A stretch of DNA of 64,000 bases, from NCBI GenBank assembly GCA_964509425.1, contig CAZDWZ010000007.1, positions 186,001 through 250,000 of the forward strand. Reading direction: 5' to 3'. Made by a program: the position numbers and the translations under genes. This DNA comes from CAZDWZ01 sp964509425 (GTDB lineage Bacteria; Bdellovibrionota_C; UBA2361; SZUA-149; CAZDWZ01). The notes beneath the pieces are model-generated. The model did not search any database. It was given only the letters and a program-made list of their open reading frames with translations, and was not told the DNA's origin. Below, piece by piece: positions 1 through 8,282 of the stretch; position 1 is the stretch's first letter, and the number at the start of each line of letters is the position of its first letter.

Positions 1-183
1 AGCAAATGCAAACTCACGAGGACGGTCGAAAAAAGAAATCCCCGCAAAGCAGAGCGCAATCGCCAGGATCACCGCACTCGGCATTCCGACGGAAATCGGC
101 AGGCCTGGGAGCAGGATTAATGACCCGAGGACCAAAGCAAAGAACGCGAGGCCCCCAGAGAGGCAGACGCTAGTTTTTACCAT
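1..183 (-). CDS. Membrane protein, partial (runs off the window edge)
   Basis: An open frame starts with ATG at 183 and continues without a stop to base 1. The 61 visible residues hold two hydrophobic stretches joined by a short polar turn and then a DRPRE cluster, as in the first transmembrane hairpin of a polytopic protein. Its start overlaps the stop of the upstream pyruvyl transferase gene by 14 bases, which suggests one transcript. An O-antigen ligase or polysaccharide-export role would fit that neighbour, but too little is visible to name it. Confidence 0.55.
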   Translation of the reverse strand, partial: MVKTSVCLSGGLAFFALVLGSLILLPGLPISVGMPSAVILAIALCFAGISFFDRPREFAFA

Positions 184-1456
184 GAGCGCGAGACTTCGAA
201 GGCATTTCGAAGCGGGACTCGACACCGGCTGTTGTCGGGTCTCGTTTGATAATACACTCCGGAAAATAGCGTTGTGAGACAAGGCGGGTCGCACGGCGGG
301 CTCCTTGACGGAATCGCTCGACGACGGGCGCCTGCCGCTCCAATAACTCTTCCCGTCGATTCCACGCATCGACCAGCACTTTGGCAAATCCAGAGTTGGT
401 CACCTGATTCATCGGGACAGCAAGCTCCGGACAGCCGAGATCCTCCATGAGCCCCTTCACTTTCGGTGCATAAACCAGTCCAACGACCGGAACGTTAACG
501 GCGGAAGAAAGTACGAGCGAGTGAAAACGCATTCCGACGAAAAGAGAACACATCCTCATGACCGCTTGAATGTCATGGCTCAAGTATTCGGTGCTTGAGA
601 CCACCGGCGCTTCGAGCTTGGATGCCAGCTGCTCGACTACTTTAAGATCCATAGGGTGAGTGGAAAAGATCACCGGCTCTAAATCTTCTTGAAGACTCGC
701 CCGCGCGGAGCGAACCGTTTCGCAGACTTTCTCGAGCAGCGAATTCGAATCGGACTGGCTGCCGTCGTCTTTCATCCAGCTGTCGACGTATCCGGTAATA
801 TTGATGCCGAGCAGCGGCTTCTTCAGATTGATCCCGCATTTCCGTGCGATCTCAAGGCCCCGTTCTTCCGACGAGACAGGATTAACGAAAGCCGCGTCTC
901 CCGTAAGCTCGATTGGCTTCGTCACGCCGAGACGTTGAGCAAGGCGCTTGCTCTCCTCCTCTCGCATCATGATGAGGTCGCAGCTCTGAATGAGAATTTT
1001 CGCAAGCTTTCCGCCCCGACCACGCGGAAACGGTCCAATCCCCACCGAGTAGCACACGAGTTTACATCGACAGAGTTTGGCCAAGATGGCCAAAGGGAAG
1101 AGAGTGATCAGCAAGTTGAAACTCGGGTTGAATAGCCTCTTCCCAAAGATTATCCCGTCACAAATAAACGCCGCATCGCTCTTCAGCAGACAACGAATCG
1201 TCGGTAGGCCGAAAAATCGAAACGAAAAATTCCAAGGCATGATATCGACGGCCTTCACGTTGTAGCGTTTGCCGTACTTCTCGTTGACGAATCCGGGTTT
1301 ACTGGTCGGCACGAGAAATTCGACGCTTGAAAGTTCGGTGGTGAAACTCTCGAGAATGGCTGAGAGAATTGCTGCGTCTCCCAAATTATTCCCTGAATTC
1401 GATCCGAATAGAGTGATGCAAGGGTTACGTTTCTTCATGCGGCGGGTACTTAGCAC
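170..1456 (-). CDS. Polysaccharide pyruvyl transferase family protein
   Basis: The protein has the hallmarks of the PS_pyruv_trans family (CsaB/WcaK-like), which puts ketal-pyruvate on surface sugars. The N-terminal loop GSNSGNNLGDAAIL is the usual glycine-rich G-N-x-G-D-A entry. Later come the conserved C-terminal segments HPMDL and MRFHSLVLSSAVNVPVVGL (around residues 265-325), which hold the Arg/His of the donor-site region. At 428 residues it has normal length. The GTG at 1456 has an AAGGA ten bases upstream; the ATG at 1438 lacks one. Downstream, the partial membrane gene overlaps it, so a surface polysaccharide operon continues to the left. The acceptor sugar cannot be told. Confidence 0.85.
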   Translation of the reverse strand: MLSTRRMKKRNPCITLFGSNSGNNLGDAAILSAILESFTTELSSVEFLVPTSKPGFVNEKYGKRYNVKAVDIMPWNFSFRFFGLPTIRCLLKSDAAFICDGIIFGKRLFNPSFNLLITLFPLAILAKLCRCKLVCYSVGIGPFPRGRGGKLAKILIQSCDLIMMREEESKRLAQRLGVTKPIELTGDAAFVNPVSSEERGLEIARKCGINLKKPLLGINITGYVDSWMKDDGSQSDSNSLLEKVCETVRSARASLQEDLEPVIFSTHPMDLKVVEQLASKLEAPVVSSTEYLSHDIQAVMRMCSLFVGMRFHSLVLSSAVNVPVVGLVYAPKVKGLMEDLGCPELAVPMNQVTNSGFAKVLVDAWNRREELLERQAPVVERFRQGARRATRLVSQRYFPECIIKRDPTTAGVESRFEMPSKSRAHGKN

Positions 1457-1684
1457 CTTTCCGCATTCCTTTTCAAAGGCTCCTAAGTTTCGGGAGTGAT
1501 TCTCTGCCCATTGAAGGGCCGAAAATACCGAAGAAGGGTATTATGCGCACAACGACGGAACAGAAGAGAGCGGCCACCGGTCTCGGCCGGGTTGTTTCGA
1601 AGACTTCAGAAGCAGATTTTAATTACGAGAATCCCTTATGCGAATCTCCTTGGTCATCCGCTATGCGTGTGCCGGAAGGAAAGT

Positions 1685-1690
1685 TATACT
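1685..1690 (+). promoter_or_regulatory. Possible -10 box (TATACT) of the glutaredoxin gene
   Basis: TATACT lies 30 bases before the ATG at 1721 in the 264-base gap between two divergent genes. No convincing -35 box is seen, so this is only a weak suggestion. A GAGAG ribosome-binding site follows just before the start codon. Confidence 0.3.
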
Positions 1691-1720
1691 GAATCCCCCT
1701 GAAGACCGTGAGAGCAATTC

Positions 1721-2227
1721 ATGAACTGGCAATTGCGAGCCCTTGTATTCACCGTCGCTCTCCTTGCTGCGGCTGGAGGCGCTCGCGCGGAGCTTCTGAG
1801 CTACACAAACGGCGCAGGAGCGACGTTCTACGTCGACAGTGTGGACAAGGTGCCCTCTGAGTTCCTTGACAGCGTGAGAGACCTGAAGCACGCGCCTCGA
1901 ATCAGCCGTGCTGGAAGCGCACGTTATAGCGCCATACGACCCCGTGAGTCAGCCTCCGAAACGGCATTCGAGGGTCGGCGAGCCTTGCCGGTCAACATCT
2001 ACGTAACCGATTATTGCCCCTATTGTGAGCAGCTCGAGTCTTACTTGAAGGCGAAGAAGGTTCGCTATAAGCGGCACGACATAAATCAAGACCAAAAGGC
2101 GTTTAGGGTTTTTCAAGATCTCGGAGGCACAGGCGTACCTCTCACGACGATCGGAAAGAAAAAGATAGACGGGTTCAACGAGGCTGTTTTCGATCGCGAG
2201 CTTTCAATCTCAAAACGCCGCGAATAG
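1721..2227 (+). CDS. Exported glutaredoxin-like protein (CPYC)
   Basis: A signal peptide covers residues 1-23 (hydrophobic core VFTVALLAAAGG, cleavage after ARA). Next is a short DUF4124-like segment (about 25-50, YTNGAGATFYVDS) that often precedes redox domains in proteobacterial envelope proteins. From residue 90 there is a glutaredoxin fold with the active site C99-P-Y-C102 and the cis-proline loop TGVPLTTIG near 137. The mature protein should act in the periplasm as a thiol-disulfide oxidoreductase; its partners are unknown. It is a single gene, divergent from the pyruvyl transferase. Confidence 0.88.
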   Translation: MNWQLRALVFTVALLAAAGGARAELLSYTNGAGATFYVDSVDKVPSEFLDSVRDLKHAPRISRAGSARYSAIRPRESASETAFEGRRALPVNIYVTDYCPYCEQLESYLKAKKVRYKRHDINQDQKAFRVFQDLGGTGVPLTTIGKKKIDGFNEAVFDRELSISKRRE

Positions 2228-2234
2228 CGTTTGG

Positions 2235-2777
2235 CTAATCTCTCTCTTCAGACAGCTTCGACCACGACAGTTCAGCCTCGTCGTCGGCACTCTCTTCACT
2301 AAGCACGTCGGTTTCACCAAGCGCTTCGGTGGATCGCACGATCGCAGTTTGGTTTCCTGGATTGAGGTTCGGACCGGGATTGTTTGGGATATTAATGTCG
2401 ATCATATTATCAATCCCACCCTGGGACGCTCGCCCGCCTTCGGGGGCTTCACACTGTGCGGCTGCGCCGGGGAAATACATCGTGAGAATATTGGGTACTG
2501 TATAGCTCCCGACACCGACGATAATCGCACCGAAGAACACTCGGAATGAGCCTAGCGCGGCCGAAACGACTGCACCGAGTATCGCAACGGCAGTGAGCAA
2601 CGCGCCAAATCCCCCGGTGATGTGACCGCAAAGCTCTCTGATGGCCCAATTAATCACCGAGACATCGAATGCAAAGGCGTTGACCGGGAGGCACAAAACA
2701 AGGAGCAGCACGTTTGCCGCCCACAAGAGGAGAAATCGGCGACGACTCTCGCGAGAAACAAGTCTATTCGTTTTCAT
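2235..2777 (-). CDS. TrbC/VirB2-like small membrane protein
   Basis: The ATG at 2777 is preceded by a GGAGGGGGG run; a longer TTG-started frame from 2801 would read through this ribosome-binding site, so I reject it. The protein has a signal-like helix (about 8-35, ending NAFA), then two hydrophobic helices (about 55-80 and 82-105) rich in Gly/Ala/Val. This is the pattern of VirB2/TrbC conjugative pilins. A hydrophilic acidic tail of about 70 residues is longer than in true pilins. No other type IV secretion genes are in the window, so a pilin role is doubtful. It could be an orphan membrane protein of the same fold. Confidence 0.6.
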   Translation of the reverse strand: MKTNRLVSRESRRRFLLLWAANVLLLVLCLPVNAFAFDVSVINWAIRELCGHITGGFGALLTAVAILGAVVSAALGSFRVFFGAIIVGVGSYTVPNILTMYFPGAAAQCEAPEGGRASQGGIDNMIDINIPNNPGPNLNPGNQTAIVRSTEALGETDVLSEESADDEAELSWSKLSEERD

Positions 2778-2893
2778 GGCAGACACCCCCCCTCCTTGCA
2801 AGTCTTCCTATGAGGTTATTCATCCGTGATGTCCCGCGACATGCACTTTCCGATTACAAAGAGTTTGCAATTTGGGCACCAAAACAGGAAAAA

Positions 2894-2925
2894 CCCTGAT
2901 CCGGGCCAGCATTCCCGGATCAGGG
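2894..2925 (-). terminator. Rho-independent terminator of the TSP3-repeat gene
   Basis: A perfect 12-bp stem (2894-2905 with 2914-2925, GC-rich) closes an 8-base loop. On the minus strand it is followed by a T-rich run (TTTTTCCTGTTTT). It sits 25 bases past the stop of the long repeat-protein gene. Confidence 0.85.
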
Positions 2926-2950
2926 CGACATCAAGACATTCTACTCCTTG

Positions 2951-5900
2951 CTATTTCTTCTTGTTCTTCCCTTTGTTGTCCTTATCTTTCTTGTCTTTCT
3001 TTGCTTTTTTGTCCTTCTTATCGTGTTGAGTGTGATCGCACTGATATCGCTCCCAAAAATTGCAGAACAAAACGTGACCGCGCCGATGTCCGGCAGAACG
3101 GCAACTATCCCTTCCGCAATTGTTCAAGGCAGCTTCGAGGATGATGCGAATCTTTTCTCTGAGCGTGATGAGACGTGCACGATAGAAACCGATCGTCGTT
3201 GTAGTCACGCACGAAACATACTGTGCGTGATTTCGCCACGGATTCTCGGTTCCGCGAGGTCCATCACAAGGGCACAGATCCGCTATCGAGCATCCCGAAC
3301 TATCGATTACAGCACCTGACTGAGTAGCTGGGCAGAGATCGCTTGCGTTCGGAACGCCGTCACCGTCGTTATCGAATTCGCATGCATCACCAACTCCATT
3401 GCCATCAGTATCCAGCTGGTTCGGGTTCGAGATGGTCGGACAATTGTCTTCCGTGTTCTCGGTCCCATCCCCATCGAGATCGGAATCACAGATGTCGCCG
3501 AAGCCATCTCCATCGATGTCGCTTTGCTCTGCGCCGGCTACGAATGGGCAGTTGTCCTGGACGTCGAGAACTCCATCGTTGTCGTCGTCAGCATCGCAAG
3601 CGTTGCCTGCACCATCCGAATCATTGTCAGCCTGATCAGCGTTCGCAGTCGCAGGGCAGTTATCGTTTGGATCAAGGACCCCGTCATTATCGCTGTCGAC
3701 TTCTGCGTCGCATGCATCGCCAAGTCCATCGTTATCGCTGTCCGACTGACTAGGATTCGCAACGAACGGGCAATTATCCGAAGTATCCGAAGCTCCGTCG
3801 CCATCATCGTCGGCGTCGCAGACATCACCGGAGCCGTCGCCATCGAGATCCGTCTGACCCGGATTTGGATTCGCCGGACAGTTATCGGTAGCATTGTCGA
3901 CTCCGTCACCATCCGAATCGCCGTCGCACGCATCACCGATGCCGTCGTTATCTGCATCTGATTGACTCGAATTGCCGAGGAAGGGGCAATTATCCGAACC
4001 ATCGTTTACTCCATCGTTGTCGTCATCGGCGTCGCAGAGATCGCCGCTGCCGTCACCGTCAGCATCACTCTGATCGCCATTTCCGACGAGGGGGCAGTTG
4101 TCATTGGAGTTCAAGATGCCATCGCCGTCCGTATCGTTGTCGCAAGCATCACCGAATGAATCTCCATCCAGATTCGCCTGGTCGAAGTTTCCAATAAGCG
4201 CGCAATTATCCGCACCGTCCGGAATGTTGTCATTATCGTCGTCCGAATCGCAGACATTCCCGAACGCATCCCCGTCGGTATTCAGCTGATCCGAATTTGC
4301 AGCCGTCGGGCAGTTATCGGCAGCATTCGACACGCCATCTCCATCGAGATCAGGGTCGCAAGCATCACCGACGTTATCGCCGTCGAGATCAGCTTGAATG
4401 GCGTTTGAGACGATTGGGCAATTATCAACCGCATCCAGGATTCCATCGCCGTCATCGTCATCGTCGCAAGCATTGCCGGCGCCGTCGCCATCGGTGTCGT
4501 CCTGACCGGCATTCTCATGGAGAGGGCAATTGTCGAAGTCGTTTTCGACACCGTCTCCATCAACGTCTGCGTCGCACGCATCGCCGACCTGATCTCCATC
4601 GAAATCTGCTTGATCATCGTTTTGCACGAACGGACAGTTGTCATTTCCGTCCAGAACTCCGTCGTCGTCGTCGTCATCGTCGCAGACATCGCCGTCTCCG
4701 TCGCTGTCGAGATCCTCTTGTCCGGAGTTCGGATCATCTGGACAGTTGTCGGTGGCGTTACTCACTCCGTCACCGTCCGTATCGCCGTCGCAAGCGTCTC
4801 CTTCTCCGTCACCATCAAAATCAGATTGGCTAGGATTCGGCGTGAAGCGACAGTTATCCGTCGCATCTGGGATACCATCATTGTCGCTGTCGGTATCGCA
4901 AGCGTCCCCTACTCCATCACCGTCGACATCGTTCTGATCCGGGTTGAACGCGGAAGGACAGTTATCCGAAACATTCAGAACACCGTCATCGTCGGTGTCG
5001 AGATCGAGAAGACTGCAGTCATTGATATAGCAGGTATAGATATTCTGGTTGTTCGCTTCACCTGGGAGATTCGAAGCACTCGCTATCGTGTCCGCATGAT
5101 GAAACGTAATCCGTCGGCTGTCCGGCGACCAACTCGGATAGAGCTCGCTGATCGTAGACGTGTTCGTGCGATTTATGGAAACGCCGCCGATCACTGGGAT
5201 TGTGTAGATGTCGGCACGACCGGCTGGGACTGCTCGCGAAAACGCAACCGTCGCCCCGTCTGGAGAAATGTCCGGTCCTCGATTTTGGATATTGCTGGAC
5301 TGCCCATCAGTCGTAAGCCGTCGCACGAGAAGTCCAGTCGAGGTTTCATACACGAAGAGATCCGATCCGCTTCCAACCTGCTCGCTGACGACGAAAAATG
5401 CACCGTTGGGACTAAGCGAACCGCCGACCGCATCATCCCAAGTTGGAAAAGCTGCGCTGGTGGTCGTTCGAATCACTGTGCCTATCGAGTTTGCGTTCTG
5501 TCCTGCGAGGAGCGGCACAACATTCACCGGATGAGAAAGAGTTCTGAGCTCGATCGTCCCAGTTCCTCCGTTGCTGCTGATCCGCCAGATGGCAACTCTC
5601 GAATCTCGAGAGATTTCTATCCAGAGTCCCTGACCTGGCGAGGTCACCAGGAGACGGCCCGTAAACGCCGCGTCCGTTCCGTCGGTCGCGGTGCGGCTCT
5701 GCGGAGACGGCGGCGTCACAACCGGAGCGAATGAAAGATATTCATGCGCGCCGATTTGCTCGTTCGTGAGGAGCGTTCCGGAGGTTCCGGCCCAGCTCAA
5801 ACTGTAACCAAGCCCAAGGCCGGAATTCGCGCCGGTCCCGATCAGTCCTTCACCGGTACCATCAGCTTGTATCACTCCGATGTTCCGCACCGAACCCGTT

Positions 5901-6070
5901 GCAGGCGGTCGGGTCGTGAGAAACGCAACGGAGTTGCTTCCCGGATCCCACCGAGCGAACGTATCCGCTTGAGGACTGAATGTTAGTCGATCTTGTTCCG
6001 CGACCGCCGTTCCGACACACGCAAGCATCAGCAACAGCAGTGCAGCAAAGCGTTGAAGAGAGATGTTCAT
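2951..6070 (-). CDS. Large exported protein: TolB-like propeller plus thrombospondin type-3 repeats
   Basis: The 1039-residue protein starts with a signal peptide (1-24, cleavage after AVA). Residues about 25-345 resemble a TolB/PD40 beta-propeller, with repeated SPDG / SPDSRRITF blades. From 358 to about 934 there are 16 tandem 36-residue thrombospondin type-3 repeats of the form DxDxDGxxDxxDNCPxxxNxxQxDxDGDGxGDxCD. These bind calcium and are stiffened by disulfides. A Cys-containing end module (with NHAQYVSCV) follows, then a very Lys-rich tail after residue 1015. This is a secreted or surface calcium-binding rod, probably adhesive or structural. It has its own terminator. The AT-rich gap upstream suggests a monocistronic gene. 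Confidence 0.9.
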   Translation of the reverse strand: MNISLQRFAALLLLMLACVGTAVAEQDRLTFSPQADTFARWDPGSNSVAFLTTRPPATGSVRNIGVIQADGTGEGLIGTGANSGLGLGYSLSWAGTSGTLLTNEQIGAHEYLSFAPVVTPPSPQSRTATDGTDAAFTGRLLVTSPGQGLWIEISRDSRVAIWRISSNGGTGTIELRTLSHPVNVVPLLAGQNANSIGTVIRTTTSAAFPTWDDAVGGSLSPNGAFFVVSEQVGSGSDLFVYETSTGLLVRRLTTDGQSSNIQNRGPDISPDGATVAFSRAVPAGRADIYTIPVIGGVSINRTNTSTISELYPSWSPDSRRITFHHADTIASASNLPGEANNQNIYTCYINDCSLLDLDTDDDGVLNVSDNCPSAFNPDQNDVDGDGVGDACDTDSDNDGIPDATDNCRFTPNPSQSDFDGDGEGDACDGDTDGDGVSNATDNCPDDPNSGQEDLDSDGDGDVCDDDDDDDGVLDGNDNCPFVQNDDQADFDGDQVGDACDADVDGDGVENDFDNCPLHENAGQDDTDGDGAGNACDDDDDGDGILDAVDNCPIVSNAIQADLDGDNVGDACDPDLDGDGVSNAADNCPTAANSDQLNTDGDAFGNVCDSDDDNDNIPDGADNCALIGNFDQANLDGDSFGDACDNDTDGDGILNSNDNCPLVGNGDQSDADGDGSGDLCDADDDNDGVNDGSDNCPFLGNSSQSDADNDGIGDACDGDSDGDGVDNATDNCPANPNPGQTDLDGDGSGDVCDADDDGDGASDTSDNCPFVANPSQSDSDNDGLGDACDAEVDSDNDGVLDPNDNCPATANADQADNDSDGAGNACDADDDNDGVLDVQDNCPFVAGAEQSDIDGDGFGDICDSDLDGDGTENTEDNCPTISNPNQLDTDGNGVGDACEFDNDGDGVPNASDLCPATQSGAVIDSSGCSIADLCPCDGPRGTENPWRNHAQYVSCVTTTTIGFYRARLITLREKIRIILEAALNNCGRDSCRSAGHRRGHVLFCNFWERYQCDHTQHDKKDKKAKKDKKDKDNKGKNKKK
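3270..4999 (-). repeat. 16 tandem ~108-bp units coding TSP3 repeats
   Basis: The DNA coding for the thrombospondin type-3 array has a period of 108 bases (36 codons). Unit 13 carries two extra residues and the last unit is degenerate. Copies differ at many third positions, so the array is old or under selection against recombination. Long open frames on the opposite strand here are by-products of Asp/Gly-rich coding. Confidence 0.9.
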
Positions 6071-6561
6071 GTTAGACCTCCGCGACCCTAGCTCAGCGAA
6101 AGTTTCTCGTACGAAGTTCCGCGAGTGTTTTCCCCTACTGATTCGAAAGCATCGTCGTGAAAGAAAATCGACTTAATGAAATGGAAGCTGCGAAGTGAGA
6201 AATATGTGAGATGGAAATCATGCTTTGAAACAAGCAGTTGAGGCGAATCAAACTGGTTGATGAAAGTGTGTGGAAAGTCGCCGTCCGAATAAAAGTTCCG
6301 CAGACATTCTCACCGATGTCCGCAGAGCAGCAGCAATCAAAACACAAACATCAAACTATCGTTTGATTCGTCTCGATTTCGCTGTACGCGCTTCTCGGAT
6401 GCCAAATTAGGAGTTCTTTTGAGCCCGGAAAATGGGCGCGAAACGATCTTCGCGAAACTTGCGATGAGAAACACTTGAATGATGAAGGAACGCGAAAGCC
6501 GACCGCATCAAGCTCATCGCCTGCAATTCGAAACGGCAATCGCGCACAAATTGAGAATTGT
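6071..6561. other. Intergenic stretch, no gene seen
   Basis: About 490 bases with purine/pyrimidine-biased, AT-richer sequence. The short frames present lack a ribosome-binding site and plausible protein composition. It should hold the promoter of the TSP3-repeat gene near its low end, but I could not pick out a convincing box. Confidence 0.5.
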
Positions 6562-7527
6562 TTATCGAAACGGACCGACGACAGCAGGGCCAAGCTCTCC
6601 AGCGAGCACAACCGTCTCTTTCTTTCGAGTGACGGTCATCTTTACTGGGTCCAGGGCCTTCTTCCCCGAGACAATCGTCATCAGATGTTTGAAGTTTTGA
6701 ATCGGGACTTCGTCGATCGAAACGATAACGTCACCCGGCAAAAGTTTCAGTTTATCAGCGGCGGAACCGACTACGAACCGACCGACTTCTGCTCCAGGGC
6801 CTTGGGTCAATAGCTCGGGCTTGTCTTTCTCCGCAAATGGTGCGGCGCCGAGTTTTGCGGGCTCCGTCCAACCGCCTTCTCGAATCGCCTTGATGATCTT
6901 TTCGCGGCCTTCGAGTCTCGCCGAGTTCAGAAAGCCCGTAAAGGCATAGCCAAGCACCGACATACCATTCGCGTTTTTGGCGTCGAGTTTCGCTCCATGT
7001 TTCAAAAGCAGCGTAAAGAGCTCAAAATTTGACTTCTCGGCAGCGATCATTAATGGCGTATGGCGGGCTTTCCCGACGGTAGACTCGGGGTTCACCTTCC
7101 GATCGAGAAAAATCCCGACTGCCTCCAAGTCTTCAGCATTCACGGCGGCGAAGAACGGCGGCTCACCTTTCTCGGAGGCGGCGAGCGGGTCTGCTCCTGC
7201 ATCGAGGAGCGCCTTCAGGCCCGCGTAGTCCTTCTTCTGGAGTGCCTCGATGAGCTTCTTCTGATTATCTGCGGATGGTACCGGAGCGGGTGCAGCAATC
7301 GGCGCTGCGACCTGATTGGCAGTCGGCTTCGCGTCTTCCGCGTTCACCGAAGAGATCCAAGGGCTCAGCAACGATCCGGCTCCTAAGCACAGGATGGCGG
7401 CGGCAATGGCTCTTTTCGCCGAAGCGACACAGTCGAAAGAGACACAGCCGAAAGAGGCAGAGTCCAAAGAGGCACAGTCCAAAGAGGCAGAGTTTAAATC
7501 AGCAACGGGTTGAGATTTGTTTTTCAT
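6562..7527 (-). CDS. Ankyrin-repeat plus PDZ-domain protein, exported or membrane-anchored
   Basis: The ATG at 7527 is the best start; the frame extends upstream but without protein-like sequence. After an odd low-complexity leader comes a hydrophobic helix (AIAAAILCLGAGSLL) with an AEDA cleavage-like site. Ankyrin repeats follow (LLDAGADPLAASEKGEPPFFAAV; HTPLMIAAEKSNFELFTLLLKHGAKLDAKN). The C-terminal PDZ domain has the loop VVGSAADKLKLLPGDVIVSID and a following IQNFKHLMTIV strand. Both modules bind protein, so this is likely an envelope scaffold. No protease domain is present. Confidence 0.8.
   Translation of the reverse strand: MKNKSQPVADLNSASLDCASLDSASFGCVSFDCVASAKRAIAAAILCLGAGSLLSPWISSVNAEDAKPTANQVAAPIAAPAPVPSADNQKKLIEALQKKDYAGLKALLDAGADPLAASEKGEPPFFAAVNAEDLEAVGIFLDRKVNPESTVGKARHTPLMIAAEKSNFELFTLLLKHGAKLDAKNANGMSVLGYAFTGFLNSARLEGREKIIKAIREGGWTEPAKLGAAPFAEKDKPELLTQGPGAEVGRFVVGSAADKLKLLPGDVIVSIDEVPIQNFKHLMTIVSGKKALDPVKMTVTRKKETVVLAGELGPAVVGPFR
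7426..7500 (-). repeat. Five tandem 15-bp units inside the leader of the ankyrin-PDZ gene
   Basis: Five 15-base units, variants of GRCASAGYCNAAAGA on the plus strand, run head to tail. On the coding strand they give pentapeptides of the type S-L/F-D-C-A/V between the start codon and the hydrophobic helix. Since 15 is a multiple of three, copy-number change keeps the frame. Confidence 0.85.
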
Positions 7528-7732
7528 AGGCGGCACGTATTTGTAGTGTACATGGAGACTCAAAGGTGTGGAAAAATCTACACCCTTATCGAACGCGCCG
7601 CTAGAAGCCATTTTCCTAATTTCTTAATCTTTTCTGTCCGGCGAGAAGCGTGCCCCCAGGCGAATGTTTTAAGAATTTACGGACTGGCGCTCTGGCGGAT
7701 AAGCGGAATATCGGACTTTGAGTCTCCGACGA

Positions 7733-8212
7733 TCATTTAGGCTTTAAGAGGGCCTGTGCGTGTGCACGTACTTGAGAATTCTCATCCTTGGCAATTCGCT
7801 CAAGGGCGGCCTTTGCCTCCTTCCCGAAGTCCTTGTCTTTGTATTTATCTGCGATGGCAGCAAGGAGATCGAGAGCCTGCTTGGCGGTCTTCTCATCGTA
7901 GTCGGCTCCAGCTCTGCCGCGGGCATCGGCAATCTCAATAATTTGAGGGGTGGCGTTATTCACAGAACGTTCGAAAACTCCCCCGTTTCGCGCCGCGGTG
8001 TTGATTGTAGCCATCGCGAGCCTTTGCGCGGAAGTTGTGGCACCCGGCTCAAGGTCCGGGGCGCGGGGACGAGTATCTGCTTTCCGATCGGAGACGAAAT
8101 GCTGGTCATCCAATCCCGGAACGGTCAGCTCACTGACGCCGGGGGTAGAGCCGGCCGGAATTTCCGGAAGAGTGGGTCTCGGACCATTGGAGGAACGCGG
8201 ATTACTCAGCAT
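7733..8212 (-). CDS. Uncharacterised protein, helical C-terminus
   Basis: I do not recognise a family. The ATG at 8212 is preferred over the one at 8218 because GAGG then has an 8-base spacing. The first ~60 residues are Pro/Ser/Asp-rich and probably disordered. The rest is Ala/Lys/Glu-rich helix (ALDLLAAIADKYKD; ALERIAKDENSQVRAHAQALL), the last part resembling one HEAT-type helix pair. No signal peptide is seen. It lies between the FHA gene and the ankyrin-PDZ gene on the same strand, with gaps of 70 and 205 bases. Confidence 0.65.
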   Translation of the reverse strand: MLSNPRSSNGPRPTLPEIPAGSTPGVSELTVPGLDDQHFVSDRKADTRPRAPDLEPGATTSAQRLAMATINTAARNGGVFERSVNNATPQIIEIADARGRAGADYDEKTAKQALDLLAAIADKYKDKDFGKEAKAALERIAKDENSQVRAHAQALLKPK

Positions 8213-8282
8213 AACCATACCCTCATGAATTAAAGGTCAAAATGGTTATGAGAATGACGAAAAAAAGTGAAGCTTGAGTCTG

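Noticed and set aside
3343..5734. Long plus-strand open frames (up to 405 codons) opposite the TSP3-repeat gene
   Set aside because: They mirror Asp/Gly/Asn-rich coding in another frame and give Val/Ile/Arg-rich nonsense without ribosome-binding sites.
3270..7500. CRISPR array
   Set aside because: The 108-bp and 15-bp repeats are contiguous coding repeats without unique spacers, and no cas genes are present.
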